64,000 nucleotides of DNA from positions 134,306,655 through 134,370,654 of the forward strand of contig NC_134710.1 in the NCBI RefSeq assembly GCF_043290135.1. Reading direction: 5' to 3'. This DNA comes from Rhipicephalus microplus (Eukaryota > Arthropoda > Arachnida > Ixodida > Ixodidae). This document shows, piece by piece, positions 11,538 to 23,689 of this stretch (positions within the stretch are counted from its first letter, which is position 1; each line of letters starts with the position of its first letter). The notes under the pieces are model-generated. The model did no database searches, had not been told where the DNA came from, and worked only from the letters and a program-made list of their open reading frames with translations. The translations under genes and the position numbers were made by a program.

Positions 11538-12277
11538 CTGCAACATATAAAAACATCTGACAGCTGTGTACTACACAGAAGGGAACGTACTAAGTTTTGT
11601 ACTAAGTTTTGAAGGACTATTTTTTAAATAGGTCAAGGCCTAAATAACATGGTTTCATAAGACTAACTAGGATGAGGAAGTGCGAGAAATGTGGCGTGCT
11701 TCCTCTGTGGCAGCACACTGCAAGAGAAGAAGCCAGCAGCATTAATTGTAGTGAGGCTACTACCTTGCTGTGGGATCCAAATGTGTGAATGGTTACCTTG
11801 GAGTGTTCATCTAGTGTTCATCTTAGAGTGTGTCATTCCCTTCAAAAACTTGATACAGTAAAAGCTCGTCAATTCGACACCCGTTAATTCAGAAATTCGG
11901 ATAATTCGGACGGCTCTTTTGGTCCCGGCCAAAGTGCACGTTAATCTATGGGACCAAACCTTCGTTATTTCGTCGGCATTAGGCTCCACACCGCTTAATT
12001 CGGACAAATGCTGACGGCTGCTGCTACACAAAAGTGTGATAAAGCAGCGCTGGCACCACTGGAGTAAAACCGAAACCTGAGTGGCCTCGCCATCATCATC
12101 AACTAGTGGGGGCGATCGCAGCGTCACCGAACGTCGGCGTCTTCTTCCTTTTCCACTCAGCGCCTCCGACGCCATTTTCCCTTGTGTTGTCGTGTCAGAA
12201 CCATCTCTTCTTGCGGAGTTCTCTTTTTCTTCCATTGTGACCGTATTTGCATGCCACCACCATCGTGCGCTACATTG

Positions 12278-13992
12278 ATGGCAACTCCGAAAAAGCGGCA
12301 GAACTACGACACGAAGAACGCGAAGAACGACGCGACTAAAGTGGAAATTTTAGAAGTACTGAAGAACGGCGAATCGCGACAGCAGGTTATGACCAAGTAC
12401 AACGTGAAGCGGAGCACGTTGGGAACGTACGTGAAAAATGAACAACAGATTCGACAAGCCTTCGCAAGCGAGAAGTTTCATGCCTCTAGAAAGCGGTTGC
12501 GAACCCCAGCTCATCCCCAGCTCGAAGAAGTTTTGCTCCCGGGTGGATTACTGACTGTCGCAACGCGCATCTGCCTTTGAGCGGACCTCTCATCATGGTG
12601 CAAGGTGAGAAGTACGCTGCAATGATGAACATTGAATCGTTGAAAGCGCCAGAAGGGTGGCTTGCGAGGTTTCGAGAGAGACACGAACTTGTCTTCAGGA
12701 GTGTGTGCGCCGAAAAGGCCAGTGTTGACGAAAGCGTGACCACCGAGTGGAGAAATGTGAAGCTGCTGGCGCACATCACCGCATATGAACCACGTGATGT
12801 GTTCAATGCAGATGAAACTGCTCTATTTTTCAGAGCTCTGCCCGACAAGACGGTGACTTTCAAAGGGGATGCGTGCATTGGTGGCAAGAAGTGCAAGCAA
12901 AGGATAACTGTGCTTCTTGCCGCCAATATGACTGGCACGGAGTGCTCGCCACTACTTGTCGTCGGGAAGGCGCTTAAGCCATGTTGTTTTAAGAACGTCA
13001 AAAGCCTTCCTGTCGAGTACACAGCGAACAGGAAGGCATGGATGACATCGGACATTTTTTGCGGCAGGCTGCAGCAGTTGGACCGGCACTTCACGTCGAA
13101 GGACCGCAAGATAATTATGGTTGTTGACAACTGTAGTGCCCATAACTGTACAGTCGAACTGAAGAGCATCAAAGTATTTTTTTGCTGCCCAACACTTCGT
13201 CTGCTCTTCAGCCGATGGACCAGGGTATCATTCACTACAAGAAGTCGAAGTATCGCAAGCACCTGCTAGAGCGAATGATCTTATGCTCAGAAGCTGGAAA
13301 GTTGTATCAAGTGGACTTACTCGGCGCAGTGCACATCATCGCCCACGTGTGGAAAAACACTCCGCCGCAAGTCATCGCCAACTGTTTCCGGCACAGCGGT
13401 TTTGTGAGGCCCGAGCATGTAGCAGTAGCTGACGATGGCATCGAGGAGGTGTCAGCCGAGTCCACCAACGATGACTGCCCGGCTTTCGATGCTGTCCTTC
13501 CCACAGATGTGACCTTTCAGGACTACATCACGATTGATCATGGTGTCGCCACGAGTGGTCTCCTGACCGATCAAGAGATTATTAATGTCACGGGCGCCCA
13601 TGAAGACCACGATTCCCCCGAGTCCACCGACGATGACTGCCCGACTTTCGATGCTGTCCTTCCCACAGATGTGACCTTTCAGGACTACATCGCGATTGAT
13701 CATGGTGTCGCCACGAGTGGTCTCCTGACCGATCAAGAGATTATTAATGAAGTCACGGGCGCCCATGAAGACCACGATTCCGACGAAGAATCATGCGAGG
13801 AGATACAGCCGCGACCTCATCGCACCTCACGGGAAGTCTCGGAGGCGCTGTTAATATTAGAGGACGTTTGCCTGAACACTAACGACAGCTTGCGTGCTGT
13901 TGGCCATTTGGAACAGTTAAGAAAAATTGTGATATCAGCCGGAATCTGCGCGAAAACGCAGACGACAATTACAAAATACTTCAAAAATAAAG
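12278..13992 (+). pseudogene. pogo/Tigger transposase (CENP-B-like), two frameshifts
   Basis: Starts at the ATG opening MATPKKRQNYDTKNAK. It has an N-terminal pogo-type helix-turn-helix (EILEVLKNGESRQQVMTKY), the CENP-B-type second DNA-binding part (PLSGPLIMVQGEKY; EGWLARFRERH), then the DDE core with all three acidic positions: [19 protein letters not shown] and LQPMDQGII. Frameshifts near 12540 and 13180 break the frame; both are single small indels, so decay is recent. An acidic tail carries an internal 162-nt duplication, and the coding end is near KYFKNK at about 13990. The family mobilises DNA into TA sites; domesticated relatives include CENP-B, JRK and TIGD proteins. The frameshifts argue against host use here. 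Confidence 0.88.
13458..13784 (+). repeat. Tandem duplication inside the transposase tail
   Basis: Copy 1 (13458-13619) and copy 2 (13620-13784) are nearly identical; copy 2 has one extra codon (gaa). Each encodes an acidic block with FDAVLPTDVTFQDYI and GLLTDQEIIN. The period is 162 nt, so the frame is kept. Confidence 0.95.
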
Positions 13993-14111
13993 GTATGTTT
14001 CTGCAGCTTGATTTTAAATGTTGTTTTCCCTGTTCATTCGTTAATTTGGCATTCGGTTCATTCGGACAGTTTTTCCGGTCCCGTGAAATTCGAATTAACG
14101 AGCTTTTACTG

Positions 14112-16241
14112 CAACTTTTCTTTCGGGACACTATGAAGAGTGGCATAACCTTCTTCAAGCTTATCCAGCACGTGCCTTCAATCACATCGGTGCCCAGCAA
14201 GCAGCACATGTGGACACTGGAGTCACCACCATTACTTTCCACAATAGGTGACCGGTAAAACGGGCAATCGCAGGGAACTGTGGGATACGGCGGCTTCCGG
14301 TTCGACACATCTTGCGGGTTAGCAGCGGCACGCACGCATTTTTGTACGGCTTCGTTGAAAAAAAAAAAAACCTCTCCGTGCAATGTCAGTGCTTTACAAG
14401 TTGTTGTTTTTTGTTTGTTTTGGCTAACCGTGATTGTGACTATGACAAGCTATGAACGGCAAAGGAAACTTTTTTATCACACTAAAATGATCTGCGATGC
14501 TTTTATGCTGCTCGGGGGTACTGTCGGTTTGGCCAGCACATCAGTCGATGTAGAAAACAGTTTTTATTCTATGTACGTTACTGCTGATAAAAAAATCACC
14601 ATTTTAAAGATCTCAGAGAATGGGTGTGACTGTAGCAGTGTGCTCAAAGTTCATTTCGGGGTCGCTGCTTCGGCCGGTCGACATCGTCGGTGGGTTGGCA
14701 TGAAGCGCAGCACTTAATGAGTGCGTTGAGATATCTTTTTTTTTTTTTCTAGCCTTCAGCGCGCTATGAGATGTATTTCTTAGTCGAAGTGAGATGCTTA
14801 TTTAAACGGTCATTTTGATCAAGCTGCGCGGCACGGCGGCACAAAAACAATACAATCAGACTTAGGCGGCGCCGAATAATCGAAACCCTGCATTTTTTAA
14901 CGCAATTGTTCCTTTGGGTGCCGTCCTGCCACACAGTTGGACAAAGATAACACAAATGGACTCGTCCAGCACTTTGTGTAAACTTACTCTTAAGTGAAGA
15001 CTTTGCGTTTTTTGTCATATATATGAGTGCAATGGCCGGCGCTCATCTCGTAGGATAAGTCTCAAGTTCACCCGCGCGTTCCCATAATATATTTGCTAGG
15101 TGTTTGCGCAACAACTTATTTCCCAATATAATATTCGCAGCAAATTCATGCGTAAGCTTTTTCTAGTATGGAAGACGCATGTATCTGTGATAAAATGGTT
15201 TTCGAACACTGTGGCTTCAGCATTCCGTATTCAAAGGCTACCTGTCACTGTGGCTCTCTTCACAGCCGCGGCCTATTTGATTTTCTTTCTTCGTTCCATG
15301 GGAATCAATACACACCGTTTGCCTTTCACGCTCCAGTTGAAGCAGCCAGCGGCTGAACAACCGACCATGGTTTATCGGGACGAAGATAAACGGCGACCAC
15401 GCGTGCGTATCCCGAATAATCTGAGGCTTGCAGCAAACCGGTTCGCCATCGCCTACTCTTTTCGAACCGGAAGCCTGTAGCAGACGGCGCATCCCACAAT
15501 CCCTTACTCTTTTACTGGTCACCTAATCCTCATTCTGGCAACCATAGTCCATTGCTAGTCCATATAAAAGTTGCTGCTTGATGTCAGTCAATATAATGGT
15601 AACTTTGTTATTCAGAGTTGCATGGTGGTAGTTACTTAGACCTTAAAAATTTCACTTATTATAATGCTATAGGTAAACAGCAGTGCCTCAGGATAGATCT
15701 AATACTTCCTAGCAATGAAACATGACAGGTGAAATTTCTTTAGTTGTATTCAATATTTCGCTTTACTGCAGAAACCAGCAGTAAAGGGGGCTTTTCTTGG
15801 GCCTCTTGGGCAGTTTCTTTATGGCCACTATACCACACTGTAACGCCACCTCGCCCATTATTCAATTGTAGAATGACGCACGACACTCTACAAGCCTGCA
15901 TAACTAGTGCAGACAGGCACTAGTCATGCACGCTCCACTATATGAACTATGCACACAGCTAACTAATGAACTTTACTGCACTGGCTTTGCTGGCTTGAGT
16001 CTTCAAGGTTGCTGTTGGAAACATGCAATATTCGAATAAGCTTTGAATGCCATATTTTGATATTTTGAATTGTAGATATAATGACCATTTCACTATCCCT
16101 ATGAACTTTATTATATACTGGGTTCGAGTGTACTCAAATTGTATCATGGCTAACTAAACTTTTACTACTTAGTTACACCGACGTTCAATTTTGTTTTTTG
16201 GAGAAAACCCCCAAAGTCTATTCATTCACTATATGACATAC
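14112..16241. other. USP10 intron, no gene recognised
   Basis: Mixed AT-rich intron with poly-A/T runs (14359, 14735). ORFs of up to 145 codons on the plus strand (14280-14717, 15100-15480) show no family motif and I do not call them genes. Confidence 0.4.
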
Positions 16242-16361
16242 CTTTTTGCAGTCGGGTTTTATCTTCATGAGAAGGTTTCTGAAACGTGCAGGGTCATACG
16301 CTTTTGCAACAACCATTTCACCCTTCTTGCCATTTTCACGCACCATGGGAACAGCATAGGT
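16242..16361 (-). CDS. USP10: USP10 exon: catalytic-core segment before the QEDAEEF box
   Basis: A 120-nt minus-strand exon (40 codons, phase 0/0). The acceptor is tattttctgcag and the donor GTATGT. It encodes TYAVPMVRENGKKGEMVV, then AKAYDPARFRNLLMKIKP and a final DCKK. In USP10 this segment aligns with the stretch between the Cys-box helices and the QEDAEEF box: the YDP-xxF-xxLL pattern corresponds to the conserved DIRP-x-AAF-type strand. It joins in phase to the exon at 11537. It does not join in phase to the exon ending at 32949, which leaves 2 nt over, so one or more exons in between are unidentified. Confidence 0.85.
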
Positions 16362-17595
16362 CTGCAGAAAATATATGCTGAGAAAGAAAAAAATGGGGTA
16401 GAAGAGAAGATGTCAGGAAACCATGAAGCAGTGGTCCACAGTAACCAAAAACTTTACATTTATGATCTCCATCTTACACAGGGTGCCCCCAGCTATCTTT
16501 AGCCAGAGTTTAAAAATATGCGATGCATTCTATGACGACTACAAACTGGATTTTAGGTAAAAGCCTATTTTGTTTAATGTATTTTATCCTGCCACTTTTG
16601 ATATATGAGCATAAATTAAAGGTTTACGTGGGCTTTTACAGTGTTTTTATAGTGCCTGTAGCTGGGTGTCTACCAATTTGATATTGCTAATTTCCCAGAC
16701 TTTGTACTGGGTACGTACAGTAAATGTGAAAAAATATGTATATCTGGCCAATATAAAACCCCTGATCCAGGCAGTGAGCATTTCAACTGTTTGATGTTCG
16801 GAAGAACCATGAAGCTAACACACCAGTTAAAAGTAACCACGGATGAAAGTTTGAAGGAGCCTGTGATAGTCCGACATCGCAGTCAATGCTGCTAGGAAAT
16901 GCAGAAGTGGTACCATCTCTCGGCATCCGTGTAAAATAAGGACATGGGAGCCTGGCCGGTTCTGCCATTGGAGTATGATCTAGTTTACTTTAATGGGTCT
17001 AACCCAAGCCGCTTAGGATATGGATTGGTTCAGATCTAATTCGACCTGGATTGCTGCATTTAGTATTGATTTACGTCCCCGCCTAATTTGCGCCCCTCTA
17101 AAATATACTTTTTAGCAAAAAAAAAAAAAAGAAAAAGAAAAACTACTCTCATATTCTGTGTACCTTGCCTTGAAGAGTAACGACAATGTTGCAGGAACAG
17201 AGCCGTAGTGCAAAATTTTCTTTCTTTTTACGACGAGCACATGCATGTTTGTATTTTGTGTCTCCGGGCTCTGACACTGGAATTGCAACGGAAGTCATCG
17301 GACGACTGCAATGGAAGCTGGGAACACCGTTTGAAGTGCCGAAGTTTAATATGTGGTGGCAAGAAGGAATCTATGTGCAACAGCTTCCTTGATTCCACAG
17401 ATGAATCATGAATGTCAACACATCTTGATTTACATACTCTTCTGTGGTTATGACGTCACGCTAAAAAATAATTGCCGATTTATTTACACAATTTTGCCAA
17501 ACTGAAATTAGAAATTCAGCCAAAGTTACACAAGTGCTACCTTTCAAACACGAGCCACCAGCAATAGGTGTGTAGCTGGAGATGATGCTGTTTCA
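16362..17595. other. USP10 intron, no gene seen
   Basis: AT-rich, with a poly-A run at 17117. A missing short USP10 exon (length 1 mod 3) should lie somewhere between 16362 and 32948, but I could not place it. Confidence 0.4.
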
Positions 17596-17601
17596 TCCCC
17601 A

Positions 17602-17616
17602 CTAATAATAATAATG

Positions 17617-17670
<54 letters not shown>
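17602..17670. repeat. (TAA)n microsatellite
   Basis: About 22 trinucleotide units with a single early interruption (aatgataat). Confidence 0.97.
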
Positions 17671-17672
<2 letters not shown>

Positions 17673-17981
17673 GCATGAGTAGCCCTGCAAGCTTCTGGTG
17701 ATGGCAGTTCTATCCTAGACGATCCGGTCTGCCTTCAAGCCGAGCCGAAATCGTTGCCTAGACAAACATGCATAAATTTACAGATGTGAGTAATGTTTGT
17801 GTTCGAAAGTCAGATAAGCCGTGTGATATGTAGAAGCAACACATATCAAAATAATGCACGCACCAACATGGTAGCTAAGAAATGCTTTAGCCAACGTGAA
17901 AGACAAGTTGCCGAGCAGAGATTTCCTAGCTCTTGTTTATGCCAGAGGCCACCATAATTGTGACAACCAGTAAGTCAGTGA

Positions 17982-18231
17982 AACTGGCGATTTCAAGAAA
18001 AGAGTTAAACACAAATATGGTGAAACGAAACATTGCGTGGCCTCAACTGCCCTCGTTAACTGGCGATTTCAAGGAACGAGTTAAACACAAATACGGTGAA
18101 ACGAAACATTGCGTGGTCTCAACTGCCCTCGTTGAACACGTGGAATCTACAAACCACCAAATAGACTGGTCAAACATGTGTGTTCTGGACAAAGAAAAAA
18201 CACGCATCTTCCCAAAGAGCGGGGGACTTAA
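17982..18231 (+). pseudogene. Penelope-like element GIY-YIG endonuclease scrap
   Basis: A plus-strand frame contains GDFKERVKHKYGETKHC, then STALVEHVESTNHQIDWSN, then CVLDKEKTRIFPK. This resembles the C-terminal half of the GIY-YIG endonuclease attached to Penelope-like retroelements, where an SALAEH-x-TGH-x-I-W pattern precedes a conserved K-E pair. A 76-bp piece (17983-18058) is directly repeated at 18059-18134, which shifts the frame. No reverse transcriptase part is next to it. Confidence 0.5.
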
Positions 18232-19692
18232 GTAAATGCGTCACAAAGTGGTGGGGGTATAGCATGAATGTTGCGCAATTGGGTATAACTTGGGAATGCT
18301 TAATTGATATTTCATTTTTTATATTTGTATTTATTGAATGAAGGAGAAGCGTTGCTTTCAACGAGTGGTGGAACACTGATGTTGGGTTGTGCCCCACTAT
18401 TGGTTGAAGATACCGTATTGGTCACTGGATAAAAAAAACCTTGTTTTTTATCCAGCGCTGTGGTACTGTTGCTTCCATCGCATCTACTTGAGTTAAGAAA
18501 AGCAACAAGCTAAGCGAAAGCTAAGTAAAGACGCCCTTGACTGAATTACGAACGCTCAATCCAGTGCCGACATATATAGAGGGGCCAGTGAACAATTGTG
18601 CAGCGCGAGCAACCGGTTTCTACTAGCAGATGCTGCCAGCGTCGGTCTTGCGAGGCAAGGAAGAGGGTGGAGAGGGAGTGACAGTTGGCACGAGCATGCG
18701 GCATGAGACGCGAGAGCTAGCATGCGCAGCATGGGTGTAGACACTACCAATGCTGGATTTGCGAGTAGGTGTGAATATGAAGTGCTCCGCATTTAAAAGA
18801 ATGCTTGCATCATACCTGCACTTGGAATCCAGATACAGAAGACTGTACATACACTGAACAGGAGTGATGGGATGCTTCTGACAATGTACTCTCGCTGCTT
18901 ACGTCACGTATTTAGGCATACTTAAAGAGGCCCTGAACCACTTTTTCAAGTAACCATGTGATGAATTCTCTGGAAGAACTTATTGCCTCACAAATTCAAA
19001 GCCGCAAAAATTTTAAGAGTCCGTCCAGTGCGAGTGGAGTTACAAAGGTTTGTCGCATGCTGCAATTGCATTTTCTCTTCTCTCGTCCCGACGAAAATGC
19101 TGGAAGCTAAGCAGGGATGTCAGGGCCACAGAAAAACATCGGGAGTGCCTCGTGACCTTGAGCACTTGTTTTCTTTTTTCCCCTTTGGAATGCGGAGCCT
19201 TTTCAGTGTGATCACCCGTGCACGCGTGGACACGTAACGCAGTGAAGGGAGCGACATTTTGCTTTTCGGAGCAGATTCTAGAGCAGAAAAAATGGTGCTT
19301 TCGAGCAGACTCCAAGTGTATTCGGAGCAGAAAAAAATGCTATAGCTCAAAGTTGCTATTGGTGTTTTTGGAGCAGATGCATGTGTTTTAACGACTCCTG
19401 AAGTCTAGACCATCCCTTGAGCATCTAATAAATATTCATATTCATTAATAAACATGCTGTACACTAGTATACAAGCAGTATAGTTGGCGTAAATCATGGG
19501 TGAGGTAAGGGGGGGGGGTCAAGAGAGTGTACTTTTCTAGTGTTCATGCTAGGAAGGACACCTCATGCAGATGTTCCACTTGAGATTTAGCTTTAGCACG
19601 TGACATAATTGAGTTAACAGTTAAGTATAGCATAATCAACTGAAAAAAAAAAGGCTTTTTATTTTCATGCATACCTGTGTTAAATTCCCCTC

Positions 19693-19746
19693 ACTGTGTG
19701 AACTATAGAAATCGATCGATTGATCGATTTCTATAGTTCACACAGT
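19693..19746. repeat. Perfect 25-bp-arm hairpin at the LINE 5' border
   Basis: Arms 19693-19717 and 19722-19746 are exact reverse complements around a gatt loop; the sequence is built on actgtgtgaactatagaa. The right arm is repeated directly at about 19764-19783 (ctatagttcacacagt). Confidence 0.95.
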
Positions 19747-19890
19747 AATGGCGGCTATATAGTTCTATAGTTCACACAGTGATAGGCGGCTGCCACAACA
19801 GCTGCTCCTCGCCGCGACGCCGGTGCCACCCAACTCCATCTGGCTCGCCCACGTTGAGCCCTACCTTTAGAAATCGCAGCAGTGTCAACC

Positions 19891-20800
19891 ATGGAAGTGG
19901 TCACAGTCGAAGGAACTGAGATCACCCCTGAAGACGCTACCCTCGAAGCCGGATGGATCTCTAGCCACCGAAACAAGCAACGCAAGCACGCATCGAATGC
20001 TCCAGCATCGCCAACTGGCCAGGGAAGCCTGTCCAATACCCCAATGCTGAATGGATCTGCCCAGCATCTCCCTCGCAAACCCAGGCAACCGCGTCTGCCA
20101 GATGATCACATCAAAGTTGTGATTTGCCTGAGGGACAACCTCAACTTCTCCAAAGTGGGAGAAGCACAACTGCGTGATTCTATTATGCGCGAAGTGGATC
20201 TGCATGCAACGCTACTCAAAGAGGACAATTACCGCACATGTGTTAAAGCTAATCTCATCGTAGTAAGCACACCTCATCTATCCAAAGCAGAAATCTACAG
20301 TCTGATCTCCAAATTACAGGTGGAAACTGAAACCTATGACGTTCCAGCCAACGTTACTTCCCCTGAGAGCACAGCAAAAGGAGTGATCCACAATATTCCC
20401 CCCTACGACGACTCTCCTGAAGACATCTCAGCAAGTCTTGTTATTGACCGCGACCCCACGATACTACAAGCTCGCCCAATGTGAAAGACAAACACGGTAC
20501 TCATTGCATTTGATGGTGACCAAGTCCCTTTCCAGGTCTACTACCGAGGCGCCGAATACAAATGTTACCTACATAAGAAGCGCACTGAAGTCTGCGACAA
20601 ATGCGGGGCAGTCGGCTACTGTTCGGATGTCTGCCCCAAACCAAATGCCATAATCTGTACGCTGTGTGGCACAGCCAACCCTACTACTGCTCATCCATGC
20701 ACCCTTAAGTGTCTTCTGTGCGGCTAAGCCCACCAGACAGGTGACAAAACCTGTCAACGCTACCAGACAGCTCACCTTCTCATTTATTGTCGCCAAGAAA
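19891..20800 (+). pseudogene. I-clade LINE ORF1 (gag-like, CCHC knuckles)
   Basis: The open frame from MEVVTVEGTEITPED runs to about 20483. After a frameshift it continues through YYRGAEYKCYLHKKR into zinc knuckles CDKCGAVGYCSDVCP and CTLCGTANPTTAHPC, and a third, CLLCG, near 20710, with a stop directly after. The N-terminal part has a DDHIKVVICLRD segment and a repeated Pro/Ser-rich linker. ORF1 proteins of this kind bind the element RNA. One frameshift and one stop make it inactive. Confidence 0.75.
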
Positions 20801-21187
20801 AAGCTAAGCTCTAGCAACAACAGGACCTCTCAACCACAATTTCCATGCAAGATCGTCATCGGGAACACCAGGAGGTGAAGCCTAGCGACACCCGCTGCCG
20901 CAGTCTCAGACCAACCTCGAAGCGTCGTGGCTGACGCAGCCGATCAAACCAGCGGCGCAAGAATCAGCCCCAGGAGCTCCTATTAGGATCTGCAACACCC
21001 GAGGCTTCGGATGGTCCCCCCTTCAGCAGCGGCAACCTGGTCTTACCCTCGCCACCTCTACGGTAAGCTGGGCTAGCATTGCCTCCCAACCTGCTCCTAC
21101 ACATAATACAGCGCTTACAACTACATGACCACACCTAATCAGAAAACCATGTTAAGTAATATCACACTGTAGCTGCCTTCACTCTGT

Positions 21188-22330
21188 ATGTTAGTACAAG
21201 AACTTCGCATTGAAAACGCTGCTCTTCAGAAACAACTTGCCCAGCAACCCCTGTCCTTTACTCTGCTTCACTCTGCTAGTCTCCACGCCAATACACATCT
21301 TATCGCTCACATCTTATCTGCAAATGGTTTGGGAGTCGGGAGAAATACCAACAATATGGAAAACCTCCACAGTCATTCCGATACCTAAACAAGGAAAACC
21401 ACTCACTACCGAGAACCTTCGGCCGATATCTCTCACATCTTGTGTCGGCAAGGTACTCGAGCACGTTATTCACACCCGACTACAAAGGTACTATCGGCAT
21501 CAAATGACACCCGAACAGCGGAGCATGTGTTTCAAGCATTACAATAGTATAACGCTGGCCGTCCAGTCATCACCATTGACAGGCATGCACTCGGTTTGGC
21601 AGCACTGCGCGATCCCCCTACAGTGCGTCATCTCCGTTTTTGCTTTAGTTTTCGTATGGTGGTAATGATGGCCATCGTGGGCTACCATTACCACTCTTTT
21701 CAACCTGGCCATGCTTCACCTTCCGCCACTTCTAGAAGATATCCCCGACCTCCACCATAGCAATACACGGACATCAGCTTGTGGATTGCCAGAGGTAGCG
21801 ACGGAGAGATACAGGATGAGCTTCAATTGGCTATTGATAGATTCACAACTTACGCTGAACAACGAGGATTGTCCTGCTCGCCCCAAAAGTCAGAGTTATT
21901 CGTCTATCGACCTTGATCTCCCTACAACAGAGACCTTCCCATGATAAATCTGCATGTGCAACATCACCCTAAATGAACAGTCCCTACCAATTGCGTATTG
22001 GGCTTCTGCATTCAGCAGAATGGCGGCAATTCCGAAACAATCCAACTACTACATCATCATGTCTATCAGACTACTAGGCTAATTTCCCGCGTCGCCAATA
22101 AACAGCACGGCATGATAGAGGCCAATTTCATACGACCAGTGACCACCTTCTTCATAAGCAGAACCCTTCACGTTGCTCCATTTATGAAACTTAAGCTCAA
22201 CGACAAGAAAAAAACTAAACGTAATGATCAGGCGCCGCTACAAGTGCGCGCTGCACCTCCCCATGTCTACGCCCAATACGAAACACAATGACCTAGGACT
22301 TCACAATACTATAGACGAATTCATTAAAGC
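21188..22330 (+). pseudogene. I-clade LINE reverse transcriptase fragments
   Basis: Fragments in shifting frames: IPTIWKTSTVIPIPKQGKP and LRPISLTSCVGKVLEHVI (the RT 'fingers' motifs with RPISL), then FNLAMLHLPPLLEDIP (after motif B). The YxDD active-site box is not found. Small deletions and stops recur about every 100 bases. Confidence 0.7.
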
Positions 22331-22387
22331 CCAACGTATATCGCACTATGAACGATTAGGCCAAACTCCTACAGGACGTCACCTCAT

Positions 22388-23461
22388 GTGCGCACTTCCC
22401 ATACCTTACGTCTCCCAGTTTGGCCAGAAACTCCCAATTGCTTCGGACATTCGCGACACCTTCCCGATTCCCCCTTGCCACGCAATATGCACCCTGAATA
22501 TAACCCGGAAAGACGAGTAGACTGCGCCAAGCAACTAAGTAAGCGGCACGCGAAAGCCACGCGCGTGGCGTATGTAGACGCAGCGGAATATCCGACGCAT
22601 CAGATCGTGGTCCTCGCTGACGCCACCGGGCCGCAGTATATAATTACCGCAACTAGCACCATTCTCGCAAACAAACCCAAAGAAGGCGAAGAAGCAGCCA
22701 TCGCTCTCGCCTACGCTTCAACCCAAGCATCCTGCATCATCAGCGACTCCAAGACTGCCATCCACAACTTTACCAAAGGTTTGATCTCTCAAACGGCACT
22801 CCGAATTCTCACAAGTACACCTCTGTTACGTCGTCGCCGCGTTGAGATCATCTGGACTCCGGGCCACTCGGGGCTCGCGGGGAACGAACACGTTCATGAC
22901 GCTGCCCGAGCTCTCGTCCATTGGGTGCGTCATCCAACAGAGCACCACCCCTCGAGACCTGACGCTGCTGAGCGAGAAATTATGGTCTCCTCGTTTCGCA
23001 ACAATGCGAGGGACCGAATGGCTACCTTCGGAGAAATCCTAATGTATTACCACAAGGCTAGACTTAAATACCCACCACCAAACAAGTGCCTTAGTAAGCA
23101 GCAGTCCACTACCTGGCATCTATCACAGACACGCCCTTTCTCCTGTCAATCACTACACAGCCGTATTTACCCCGCTATTCGCACGCCACAATGCAAAGCG
23201 TGTGTTGCACCTAACGCCGAGCTCGACCATATTATATGGGCCTGCCCCGTAGCTACTCACTCAGTTAAACACAGCGCAAACCCTACATTCACAATCACCA
23301 CGGTCGAGCAGTGGGAGGCTTTGCTGCTTAGCACATGCCCGGAGAACAAGCTCTGGGCGATGTCCGGCTGGCCGAAGACGCCGCCAGGATTCAAGGCCTT
23401 ACCACCGCCTGAGGAAGGGGGTTACATAGGGGCCCGCCTCCCGGCCCCCTGCCACCTTTGA
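22388..23461 (+). pseudogene. I-clade LINE RNase H and C-terminal zinc motif
   Basis: A 357-codon open frame truncated at its 5' side. The RNase H active-site residues are recognisable: AYVDAAEY, GEEAAIALA, IISDSKTAIHN, and WTPGHSGLAGNEHVHDAAR. A C-terminal Cys/His motif follows, CKACVAPNAELDHIIWACP (C-x2-C-x8-H-x4-C), typical of I/R1-group elements, then STCPENKLW. The frame reaches the TGA at 23459 close to the 3' tail. All RNase H acidic positions appear intact although the rest of the element is ruined, consistent with recent decay. Confidence 0.85.
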
Positions 23462-23493
23462 CCCGAGCAGGGACACTTCAATAAAGTTTCTTC

Positions 23494-23525
23494 TCTCTCT
23501 CTATATATATATATATAAATAAAAA
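23494..23525. repeat. (CT)n-(TA)n microsatellite at LINE 3' end
   Basis: A short CT run followed by a TA run directly downstream of the AATAAA-containing LINE end. Confidence 0.85.
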
Positions 23526-23689
23526 TACAACCCACATTAAAATTATGAATTGGACACCATGGCCTAATATGTGTCACCCCTTGTGATTTCTCTGAATTTA
23601 CTCCACTGAGTAGCATACTAGGATGATAGTGTATACAGCTTGCTTTTGGTTTCACTTATGCTCACGGAATGGTCCCACGGTTCAGCTTC

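Larger units (their letters stand above)
11856..14111 (+). mobile_element. Nearly complete pogo/Tigger DNA transposon
   Basis: The termini are inverted repeats: the left begins cagtaaaagctcgtcaattc at 11856, the right ends gaattaacgagcttttactg at 14111. The similarity continues inward (attcggacagcc-type sequence with ggtcccg). The left border has TA, the pogo target site; the right border reads CA, so that TA copy has mutated. The element is 2.26 kb, a normal length for Tigger-type elements, and holds one transposase gene in the same orientation. It sits in the USP10 intron between the exons at 16242 and 11537, antisense to USP10. Confidence 0.85.
19747..23486 (+). mobile_element. I-clade non-LTR retrotransposon, decayed
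   Basis: Order of parts: short GC-rich 5' leader, ORF1 with zinc knuckles, scattered RT motifs, RNase H, then a C-terminal Cys/His motif. It ends with an AATAAA-containing tail (ttcaataaagtttcttc) and a CT/TA microsatellite. RNase H after RT is characteristic of the I and related clades. The endonuclease and most of RT are missing or unreadable, so the copy is internally deleted. A second copy of its 3' end lies at 38.2 kb. Confidence 0.8.

Noticed and set aside
14280..15522. ORFs of 126-145 codons in the USP10 intron
   Set aside because: No recognisable motif, no splice-bordered match to USP10, overlapping frames on both strands.
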